Source: an alpha proteobacterium AAP38 (lineage in GTDB: Bacteria; Pseudomonadota; Alphaproteobacteria; Azospirillales; Azospirillaceae). From it: DNA of 64,000 nt. The notes beneath the pieces are model-generated. The model was given only the letters and a program-made list of their open reading frames with translations, was not told the DNA's origin and ran no database searches. The DNA lies in the NCBI GenBank assembly GCA_001296005.1, contig LJHR01000017.1, positions 51,389-115,388 on the forward strand, given 5' to 3'. The translations under genes were made by a program, and so were the position numbers. Positions 53,931-63,600 of the stretch are shown piece after piece (positions within the stretch are counted from its first letter, which is position 1; every line of letters begins with the position of its first letter).

Positions 53931-55271
53931 TCACCAACCCAGCCACAGGCGTAGCACCGTCAAGGGCCGCCGCAGAACCTGCAGAGCCAGGATGGTCCAA
54001 TGCCCCTCCAGCTTGGCAGTCCCTTTCAGACCGACACGAAGCCGTTCCTTCTGCTGTAGGCTGTCCTCTGTGAAGCGTCCAGATAACCGATAGGCCATCA
54101 GACCTTCAGGGGTCGGGGCCGCGCGGTAGCCGATGCGCGTCAGGGTGGCTGACAAAGGGGCTGCTGGATCGACATTGAGAAAGAAGCGGATGTCACTGCC
54201 GATATCCAGCGGAATGGCATCAGAAGCCGGCAACAGGATGTCCAGTTCCACATCTGTCGGATCGGCGATCATGAGAATACGTTCGCCCAGGGCGACAGGT
54301 CGGCCGGCCCAATCATCAGGATTATCATAGATGGCAATGCCAGCCTTCGGGGCTGTCAGTTGACCACGGGCCAGCAGCTCCTCGGCATAGGCGACGTCAG
54401 CCGCGGCTTGTTCCCGCCGAGCCGCCAGCACAGCAAGGCTGGTTTTGGCACGTTCATCAAAAACCGCCTGCTGTTGGGCCTGACGTTGTTCAGCATCGGC
54501 GATGGCCAGGGCCTGACGCGCCACCTCAAGCCGGCTCTCTAACTCGCGCCCATCCATGCGGACCAGTTTCTGTCCTTCTGTGATGGTGGTATTGGGAGGG
54601 ACCAGGATCTCTTCCACGACACCAGCAAGCGGGGCCCTCAGGATAGCCGGCTTGTGTGGTGCGATCTCGGCTTGAGCCAGGACTGACTGACGTACGGGAA
54701 AAAGCGCGACGAGGACAATGGCCGCAGCCGCCATGGCCAGCTTACGGCGATCCTTCAACAGCGGCATGCGTTTGGTGCCGGGTCCTGTTAGCGCTTTCCA
54801 GGCATGGGCATAGGCGTTGCAGACGATATCCAGCAACTGCCGCTCTCCATCCGTGAACGGTACATCGCGGGCCAACAGCAGCAGGCCGACAGGCGTGGCT
54901 CCATCCGCGGGAAGGAGAGGTAGCAGCAAGCCATAGGCGGGCAGATGGGCTGTCCAGAACTCAACCTCCTCCCCTGGCATATCCTCCACAGTCAAATCCA
55001 AGGGAGTGGACAAGCTCGACCATGCGGCCATCTGCCGGTCCAGCCACTGTGTAAAAGGGGCTTCGGGGTCGGGAGCTGCAAGGCCGGAAAGAGATTGGAT
55101 TGATGCTTTATCAGCCCGCCAGAAGGCCGCTTGCCGATAGGGAACGAGGGCGTGGGTCTCATTCACCATGAGGAAAGCCAACTCTGCCGGCGTGGGTGCG
55201 GCACGCACCCGCCGTTCCAACTGTACCAGCCCCGCCAGGGCCGCCAGCTGCCGGTCGCGCGGGTCTGTCAT
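53931..55271 (-). CDS. HlyD-family adaptor with N-terminal GAF-like domain
   Basis: 446 residues. Residues 10-160 look like a GAF-type sensory domain (LAFLMVNETHALVPYRQAAF, then GLLLPLLPADGATPVGLLLLAR and GERQLLDIVCNAYAHAW). One transmembrane helix sits near 178-193 (LAMAAAAIVLVALFPV). Then come the lipoyl motif (ILRAPLAGVVEEILVPPNTTITEGQKLVRMD), a coiled-coil hairpin rich in Ala/Gln, the second lipoyl half and a beta-barrel. The arrangement suggests a cytoplasmic sensor coupled to an envelope adaptor. The gene overlaps the following adaptor start by 4 bases and ends 4 bases before the M50-HlyD gene. Confidence 0.85.
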   Translation of the reverse strand: MTDPRDRQLAALAGLVQLERRVRAAPTPAELAFLMVNETHALVPYRQAAFWRADKASIQSLSGLAAPDPEAPFTQWLDRQMAAWSSLSTPLDLTVEDMPGEEVEFWTAHLPAYGLLLPLLPADGATPVGLLLLARDVPFTDGERQLLDIVCNAYAHAWKALTGPGTKRMPLLKDRRKLAMAAAAIVLVALFPVRQSVLAQAEIAPHKPAILRAPLAGVVEEILVPPNTTITEGQKLVRMDGRELESRLEVARQALAIADAEQRQAQQQAVFDERAKTSLAVLAARREQAAADVAYAEELLARGQLTAPKAGIAIYDNPDDWAGRPVALGERILMIADPTDVELDILLPASDAIPLDIGSDIRFFLNVDPAAPLSATLTRIGYRAAPTPEGLMAYRLSGRFTEDSLQQKERLRVGLKGTAKLEGHWTILALQVLRRPLTVLRLWLGW

Positions 55272-56074
55272 GGCGTCTTGCCCGCTGCCAAGGCAGCAGA
55301 GCCGCTCATCCCCGGTCGCAGCCGTTCGATCGAACCCTTTATACGGCCATAAACGCGAACGGACTGGCTGACAGGGTCCACCGCACCCGATAGGCGTGTG
55401 ATTTCCGCTTCATGATCGCTGCCCGTCTCATCAACCCGCAAGGAGAAGGAAAGCCCTGGCTTCAACCAGCTGAGCCAAGCAGAAGGAACGATCATTTCGA
55501 TGTCATACTGGCTGCTGTCGTAAATGCCGATCAGAGGGGCGCCTTCAGCCGCGAAAGCATAGCGCTGAACCTGTACGTCCGATACCCGGCCATCATAGGG
55601 CGCAGTGATGGAACAACGCTGCACCATGACACCCGTCAAGGCCAATTCAGCCTTGGCTTGCGCTTCAGCGCTCTCTGCTGTGGCCAGCTCAAGCTGACTG
55701 ATGGAGTTCAGCTGGTTCAGCTTGCCCGACACTTCTCGTTTGCGGCTCGCTGCCTGGGCTGCCGCTGCCGCCTGATCCTGGCGGGCCCGCTGTGCTGCGC
55801 AGTCGAACGCAATCAGACGATCCCCCTTCCGGAAGGTTTCACCATCCCGGTAGGGCAACTCCACAATCTTGCCAGCCATTTCGGCTGAGAGGGTCGCATG
55901 GTGACGGGCCCGGATTTGTACACGGATTTCCGTACCAGCAGACATCACCGTCCCAGGTGGAGGAGGGAGGGGTGCCTGCTGGCTATAGGCTGGCAACGTA
56001 GCAGCACCCGCAATCAGGCAGAGAGCAAGACGAGTGCTGCGCAGGGGGCATTTCCGCAAGACGCATTCCCTCAA
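55268..56074 (-). CDS. Periplasmic adaptor subunit (RND/HlyD type)
   Basis: 268 residues from a TTG at 56074 that shares bases with the TolC stop (TTGA); a TTG at 56059 with AGGGA upstream gives a cleaner signal peptide (RSTRLALCLIAGAATLPAYS). The mature protein has the adaptor pattern: RARHHATLSAEMAGKIVELPYRDGETFRKGDRLIAFD, a short hairpin, CSITAPYDGRVSDVQVQRYA, and GRIKGSIERLRPGMSGSA at the end. It is exported and soluble or membrane-associated. It lies between TolC and the GAF-HlyD gene. Confidence 0.87.
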   Translation of the reverse strand: MRECVLRKCPLRSTRLALCLIAGAATLPAYSQQAPLPPPPGTVMSAGTEIRVQIRARHHATLSAEMAGKIVELPYRDGETFRKGDRLIAFDCAAQRARQDQAAAAAQAASRKREVSGKLNQLNSISQLELATAESAEAQAKAELALTGVMVQRCSITAPYDGRVSDVQVQRYAFAAEGAPLIGIYDSSQYDIEMIVPSAWLSWLKPGLSFSLRVDETGSDHEAEITRLSGAVDPVSQSVRVYGRIKGSIERLRPGMSGSAALAAGKTP

Positions 56075-57600
56075 TTTGTCAGGGCCGGCGGCTTTATAGC
56101 ATTACCCTGACTGACGGCGTCCATTTGTGTCTTGATGGCGCTTGCGATCTGGTCAATGGAACCGGCAGGCGTCTGAGGGGGGATGGGGTCGAAGCCGGCC
56201 GCCTGGTGAATGGCCCCATATGCATTCTGCAATTCAGCATAGGCACGATCGCGGGCCCGTGTCGCCAGCAGAGCCGAGGCTCCGGCCCGGATACGTTCCA
56301 GCTGGGTCTGGGCATCGCTGGCCGCCGCCGCATCGATCTGTGCCTGGATGCGGCTTTCGATCTCCTGCAGGCTGTTATAACGGTCGTAAAGCCGTTCGGC
56401 CCGTTCATGACGCCGCCATGCCAGATTGACCTGGGTCAGGACGGCCATACGCAATGCCTGACGACGGGCCTCAGCCACCTTCTCCCGCGCCTCACCGGTT
56501 GCCTCGACCTTGGACCAGTTCAGCACGGACAGCAGGTTCCAGGAGACCTGCACACCAGCATCAGCCCAGTTATTGTTCACCAGATAGGAATTGTCGTCAC
56601 GGTTCAGCCCTGCGAACAAGGTGACACCAGGCAATAGCTTGAGCAGGTTCATACGGGTTTCGAGCGCCACATTGCGCGCGATATAGGCCTCCTCCCGCAC
56701 CTCCGGTCGTTCCACCATGGCAATGGCCTCCAGATCCTCCAGCTTGTAGCCAAGCTTGGCCAGTGCCGGTGCGGCCTCGCCCGGTACGGCGATCTGGACT
56801 GGTGTCGCCGGCGGCAGGTTCATGAGGCTGGCCAGCTGCGTTCGGGCAATGGCCATGTCGGCTTCCAGCGCTTCCAGCTGCTGGACGATCTCCACCAGAG
56901 CCTTCTGATAACGCAGGCTCTCCAGCGGGGGCAGCAGGCGCTGCTGTTCCGTTTGACGTGCCTGTTCCAAGGCCTGACGGGCTTCCGCCAGGATGGCAGT
57001 GACCTGCGGCTTCAGACGCTCAGCCGTTACAGCCTCCCACCAGGCGGCCCGAACCTGCTCTACAATGTTCAGCACGACCCGGCGCCGGCGCTCCTCAGCA
57101 GCCAGCAGCTTGTTGGCTTGGGCCTGTGCGCCATAATAGGACAGGCCGAAATCAAGGACATTCCACCCAAGCTGAAGGTCGACCGTTGAACTGGTCCGCT
57201 CTGAACTCGTGGAAGGAACCAGAGAGACCTGGCCGGTCGCAACGGATTCAGAAACAGAGGCCAGGACATTGGAGCGCGTACGCAACCCCGCGCGCGTGGC
57301 CAGTTTCGGCAGCATGTCGGCAGCACTGGCATCCAGCACCCGATCCTCCAGCGCCTGCTCCATCAAGGTAACGCGGTGCTGCAGGTTGTATTTCAGGGCT
57401 CGCGCAATGGCTTGCTCTAGCGTGACCGGAGCAGAAAGTGCCTCTTGACTGGCGAACATGACCTGGCGGTCCGTGCTGGCCTGGGCAATCTGCTGATCAA
57501 GCGTCAGCGGTTCCGGACGCACACTGCACCCGGTGAGCACGATCAGCACAGCCGTGCTGGTCAGCAGGGGCAGGCGGCCGGTGAAGGTATTGCGGATCAT
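56071..57600 (-). CDS. TolC-family outer-membrane efflux lipoprotein
   Basis: 509 residues. The signal peptide ends in a lipobox (VLIVLTGCS, Cys25). Two OEP repeats follow: TLEQAIARALKYNLQHRVTLMEQALED...PKLATRAGLRTRSN and the second with MVERPEVREEAYIARNVALETRMNLLKLLPGVTLFAGLN. Long alpha-helical hairpins rich in Ala/Gln/Glu fit the TolC trans-periplasmic tunnel. It would form the exit duct for the adaptors downstream and possibly for the HlyB/HlyD system at 4060, which has no outer-membrane partner in the window. Starts 27 bases after the adhesin stop. Confidence 0.9.
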   Translation of the reverse strand: MIRNTFTGRLPLLTSTAVLIVLTGCSVRPEPLTLDQQIAQASTDRQVMFASQEALSAPVTLEQAIARALKYNLQHRVTLMEQALEDRVLDASAADMLPKLATRAGLRTRSNVLASVSESVATGQVSLVPSTSSERTSSTVDLQLGWNVLDFGLSYYGAQAQANKLLAAEERRRRVVLNIVEQVRAAWWEAVTAERLKPQVTAILAEARQALEQARQTEQQRLLPPLESLRYQKALVEIVQQLEALEADMAIARTQLASLMNLPPATPVQIAVPGEAAPALAKLGYKLEDLEAIAMVERPEVREEAYIARNVALETRMNLLKLLPGVTLFAGLNRDDNSYLVNNNWADAGVQVSWNLLSVLNWSKVEATGEAREKVAEARRQALRMAVLTQVNLAWRRHERAERLYDRYNSLQEIESRIQAQIDAAAASDAQTQLERIRAGASALLATRARDRAYAELQNAYGAIHQAAGFDPIPPQTPAGSIDQIASAIKTQMDAVSQGNAIKPPALTN

Positions 57601-57627
57601 ATCGTTTCTCTCCAGATCGACCGGACG

Positions 57628-60600
57628 TCAGGCAGCATTGGGGGGGATGGCAGGACCCGCCGTGAGCGACGACAGGCTGTTCAACAAGGCGAGACCATCA
57701 CTATGGATGGCGGTAGTGGCAGCGGCCTGGATGGCGCTGGATAGCGAAGCCTTGCCAGTCGGCATATCAATGCCTGCGGTCCGGTCGGCTAGGCGCAAGG
57801 TCAGCCGGACTGTCTGGCGCTGGCCATCACTGGTTTGCGCTGTGACCTCGACAACCATGCGGGCCGGTGCGTTGGCAGGTGGTGCTTCACGCAGAAAGAA
57901 GGTTCCTGTCCGGGCATCAAAGCGCAGCCAGGAAGGCAGAGCCTTGCCACCCGGCATTGAAGCCGCAACCGCCAGACGCCCATCATTGCTGACAAAGGTT
58001 CCAGCCGGCAGTGTGAAGCTGGCAGTACGGGTGACCGGATCCAGAACCAGACGGCCCGACGGTTCGGCATTGCCAACCCGCAGATAGGGTTTTGCCCCTG
58101 GTGCCGCTACATTGACGGTCACGAAACCTTCAGGTTCACTGATCTTGAGATTGATGCCCTCTATGCGGGCAGGCTCCAGCGGATCGCCGAACAGGCCCCG
58201 TGTATTGCCGATGCCCGCAACGATAATGGGTTTGGCGCCAACCAGATTGGGATCAGTGCCCAGATCGGCTGCGGGTGCTACCTGCAACGGCGGAGTGATG
58301 GTCGTGTTGACGGCCGGCAGCCCTGTATCCGGCAGGGCAGGTGGCGGCAGAATAACGACATTATCCTGACCGATCACCAGGCTTGTGGTGCGCACCGCCT
58401 TCTCGCCCAGACGATCGGTGGCAGTAATCGTCAAACGCCAAGTTCCGACCACATTGAAGTCGGGAATTCCTCGGATCGTGTTGGTGGCTGCATCAAAACT
58501 CAATCCGGCGGGCAGGCCGCTGACCGAGAGGCTGAGCACATCCCCGACATCCGGATCAGAGAACAGGTTGCCAGGCAGGACCGTGCTGTAAGCGGACCCA
58601 ACCCGCCCATCCACAAGGGTCAACGGATTGGTCGTTGCCACAGGCGGCTGATTGACAATGACAGGAACTGTCAAAGTCCTGGAAACGGCAGGTGTCGTGC
58701 CGTCACTGGCAGTGATGGCGATGCTGGCCGTCTGTGTACCCGTCGGCAGGGTCAGAGAGAGACCAGCCAACGTACTGTTGATGGCATTAGCAGCACCCGA
58801 CAGGATCAGCGAACCATTGGCGCCATTGCTGACCGTCACATTGGTGGTCGTGCCGATGGCAAGGTTGCCGCTGCTGGGCGTCAATGTAACCGTGAGGTTG
58901 GCACTATCCCTGTCGCTGACGCTGATACCGGGAACCGCCCCGGCAATACCGGGTCGGATGGCGGACGGGCTTGGCAATGTGATGGCAGGCTGTGCTGCGA
59001 CCGTGAGGGCCAAGGTCCTGTCAACGTCGGGTGACCGGGCATCACCGTCAACGGCCTGAACGCGCAGAGTAGCGGTAGTGGCGTCTGCTCCGGCGGTGAA
59101 GCGCAGACCCGCCAGGGTGGCGTTCAGATCGGCGATGGTGCCGTTGAGGCGCAGTGCCCCGCCACCTGCATCCGTTATGGCGACGCCGCCGACAGCGGTC
59201 AGACTGATCGAACCATTACTGGGTGTCAGGGTAACCGACAAAGCTTCCGTATCGGCATCGGTCAGGCTGATGCCTGTGATCGGTGTACCGATCCCGGCGA
59301 CGACCGTGGGGCGATTGGGGAATGTCACTTCTGGCGACTGGACGACCTGGATCAAGACCAGATCGCTGTCGTTCGGGCTGACGGGGTCATTGTCGTCGGT
59401 GACGATGCGCAGACTGGCTTCGCGTACCGTCTTGGAGCCGGTGAAGTCAACGGTTGCGAGGCTGGCATTGACGTCAGCCGTGGCGCCGGAGATGTGCACC
59501 GTACCGTTGGCGTCACGGGTCAACGTGGCTGTCCCGAAGGTGCGCAGGCTGACCGTGCCATTGGTCGGAATGAGGCTCACGGTCAGGGTCGGGCTGTCAG
59601 TATCGTAAACACCCAGACCAATGATTTCCGTGGCCACACCCCCCAGGACAACCGGCTGCACCGGCAAACGGTTTTCCGGTGCCTGTGCCACGCGCACATT
59701 CAAGGTTCGATCGAGATCGGTGGTCGACGCATCTCCATCACTGGCAGTAACCCGCAGGCTGCCAGCCGTGCTGCCGGCGGCTGGCGTATAGATCAAAGTC
59801 GCCAGAGTGGCGTTTACATCAGCAACAGAACCCGACAGCGTCGTTACGCCATCGCTGCTCGACACAGATGCGGCTCCGATCACGGCGATCGTTCCGCCCG
59901 TCGGGGTCAAAGTGACGGTGAGGTTGTCGCTATCGCCATCCAGGATGGAGAGACCGGGCACGCTGGTGCTGACGCCGGCCAGGACAGCGATGCTGTCAGG
60001 GCCCGCATAGGTCGGGGTACGCGGATCATTGTCCAGAATGGTGGCGCTGACAGTCGGCGTGCGGATATCGGCGCCGTTGCTGGCATTGGACAAGGTGAGG
60101 GTGAAGCGCTCATCAGCCTCTATGGTGGTATCGCCTGTCACCTGGATGGTGATGGTCTTAACCGCTTCCCCATCGGCAAAAGTGACGATACCGGTGGGCA
60201 GGGTGCCACCGAAATCGGCCGCATCAAGACCACCATCCCCACTGACTGCCCAGTTGACACTGGTGGTGCCAAAGAGGCTGCCGCTGCGTGTGACCTGGAA
60301 CCGATAGCTTGTTGTGCCCGTATCCGCTTCTTCCAGGCTCGGATCGAGTGCCGTGACCGCAATGCGTGCTGGTACGATGGTGCCCACCTGAGCCTGGGCG
60401 ATGGCTTGATCCAGCGGGGTGCCCGTAAAGCCAGCCAGTGCCGTGCTGAGATTGCCATTGGCAGCACCGGTGCGGATGGCCAAGGTTGCATCGCCTTGAG
60501 CCACGACTTGTACGCGTGCCATGGCGGTGAGCCGTTCGATAGCAGAGCCACTGCCATTCTCGGCACTTTCGACCCGGTTGTTTGCCTCGCGGATCATCTG

Positions 60601-63600
60601 TGCCGTATCGGACAACAGTCCGGCTCCCGGAGTAAGCCCCAGACGACCAGCCGCATTGGCCAGGACAGCCTGAACCGTAGCCTGGTCGGCGAAGTTGATC
60701 ACGCCACCTGCTGGCAGAGCATTGATCGCGTCACCAATGGCAGATGTGATGGCATTGCCAGCTGCACCTGTAGCAAGCGGGGCCGGTGACAGGCCCGTCA
60801 GCAGAGCCGACCCTTGGACCAGCAGGATGGACAGCTTGTTAGCTTCGCTCTGCGCATTCAGTGCAGCCAGGACCTCGCTAGCACTGGATCCGGTGGCGGT
60901 AGCCTGATCAATAGGATCGGTATTGAACAGGTCGAAGCTGGAGGAAATTCCCAGTGCTGTTTTAACCTTTGTCGCAGCAGCGGTGAAGGCGGCATCAGAA
61001 GCCGACAGGCCAGCTGTCCCGACAACAGCCGTCGTGAGCGGATTGATCACGGTAGCGCGGGGTGGCGCCTCATATACACCATCGAAGGTGATGCCCGTGG
61101 AGACGTCACGTCCACCGACCATGATGTAAGGTCCGCTGCCACCTCCGATTTCATAATTGCCAGCGGCATCGGTGATGACATTCACCTCACCATTGTCCAG
61201 GACACCGTTCCGGTTCGCATCAGCGAAGACAAGAGCACCCTGGATATAACCATCGATCGTTTTGCCACGGACAGTATTGACCAGAATGTTGGACAGGTTG
61301 AGGGGCTGACCAGCCCCGTTGCGCAGGGCGAACCCGCTGACGGCATTGTTGCCGGCAGCATCTTTGACAGTCCCCCCGAGCTGCGTGCCGATGGTGATAC
61401 CATCACGGTCAACATCACTGGCCTGGACCGTATACGAGAAAGTCAGATTGTTACCGCCGCTGCCGGAGACATAAGTCGCCAGACGGACGTTGCTGCCGAT
61501 CAGCAGCGGTACGGTCGCACCGTTTGTGGCATTGACATTCTCGCTGAAGGTCAATGTCACCGACAGCGTGTCACCCGGGAAATACGAGCCGGCATCCGGT
61601 GGGGTGACGGCAGTGACACGTGGCGGTGTACGGTCCTGGTCACGATCAAGGATCGTGGCGGAAACGCTGGAGGGATCGTTCACGCGCGGTGTCAGCGTCA
61701 GGCCGTTGTTGCGCAGATTCTCCAGGGCAACCGTGAAGGTTTCATCGCCTTCTGTCAGCCCGTCGCCCACGACATCGATCGTAACAATCCGGCTGCTTTC
61801 GCCTGGTGCCAGCGTGACAGTGCCCGAAGGCAGGGTCGCACCTGCAAAGTCGGCTGCACTGATGCCGGCTCCGGCCTCAACACGGAAATCAACCGTGACG
61901 CTTCCGGTCGTTGCAGGGTCTGCACCTGCCGTGCGGTAAACCTCGAAGCTGAAGCGCGTGATCCCGTTGCCTAGGGGTTCTGCTTGTACCGAGGCACTGC
62001 CCGCGGCGTTGCGGATGCCGATGATCTGTTCTTCGGCGATCAGGACTTCTACCGACCCAAGGCGCAGGCTGTTACCGTCGCTGATCGTGTAGGTGAGCGA
62101 GCCAGCATCGCCCAGGAAGCCGGTATCGACATCGAACTGCAGACGAGTGAGGTCAGCCGGGCTGAGCGTATCGCCCACCGAGACCCGGCCACCATCTGCC
62201 CGCAGGGTAGTGCCGTTGCTGGGCAGACCCGTGATGGTAATGGTCAACGGATCCCCATCGGGATCGCTCGGCTGGTCGATCGAGAGACCTACCGCATCAG
62301 CGTTACGAGCGATGATGACCTGCTTGGGCGGTTCCGTAACCGGGTCATTATTCAGGCCGGTTATGGTCAGATTGACCGTACCCGTACTGGAGAGGCCAGC
62401 CTTATCGGTGACGGTGTAGGTGAAGCTGTCAGTTCCGGTCTGGCCGTTATTGAGGCGTCCAAAGGCGCCATTGGGATCATAGCTATAGGAGCCGTCGGCA
62501 TTGACCGTCACCTTTGCGCCAGAGGCCAAGGTAATGGCTGTGCCGATGCTGTTGACACCATTTACCGCTGTGATGCGCAATACATCACCTGCATCCGCAT
62601 CCGTGTCATTGGCCAGAAGATTTCCACCCAGCACATCGATCTCACGGACCGTACCGCTGTCGTTATTGGCAACAGGCGCCGTATTGGAGGCGGCAACCGC
62701 CAGGGTGACTGTCAAGCTGGTGGCCAGGCCACCATTGTCAGTGGCGGTGATCGTTACAGTCCGGTTTCCGACATCAGTTGGTGTCGGGGTTCCCGACAGG
62801 CCCCCCGTTGTCGGATCAATGACAAGCCAGGAGGGGCCGGACAGGCTGTAGGTAAGACGGTCCGTGCCACCCGGCACAATGTCGGGATCGCTGAACGCAC
62901 CACTCGGCAAGCTGAGATTGAAGGGCTGGCCCTGAACAGCACGAGCATCAATGGTCGATATTGTGGCAATTGGTGCGTCATTGACGCCTGTCGCCGTGTA
63001 ACTGACCGTCCGTGTCAGGTTAATCCCATTAGGCCCCGTTATGGTCAGCGTGATCTGGGCCGTCCCGAAGGCGTTAGCAATGGGCAGCAGGCGCAAGCTG
63101 GGCGTCCCATTCACGATCTCCACGCTGGCCGATGCCAGGCCGGGATTGCTGCTGGATGCCGCAAAGGACAATTGGCTGACAGGGATGTCGGGGCTGGTCA
63201 GCGACAATGGAACGGAGATCGGCTCGCTATCCTCGGCAACGCTGATCGCCGGCAAATCGCCCAAGGTGGGAGGTGTCGGGACCAGAGTGAGGTTCAGGGG
63301 GTTCGACAGGATAACGCCGCCACCATTGGGCTGCGTGACCTGCAGCCGCAAAGTACGGTCTCCGAAGCCCTCATAGGCACGGTCCAGGGTTACCGACTGT
63401 ACAGCACCGGTACCTGTGCCGACCGTGACAAAACCACGTCCATCACCCCAGTCGACCGCCAACACGCTCCCCAGAGGTCCGCTGATCTGGATCGTCGGCT
63501 GGCGATTACTGGTGATGCCATCACCTGGGATACCGGTATCGGACCCCGGATCCAGTGTCAGGCTGACATTGTCAGGGATCAGGTTCAGAAGCGTGGAGGC

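Noticed and set aside
58385..62981. Many plus-strand frames opposite the giant adhesin
   Set aside because: They follow the repeat structure of the adhesin in the antisense direction and have Val/Pro/Ala-biased composition.
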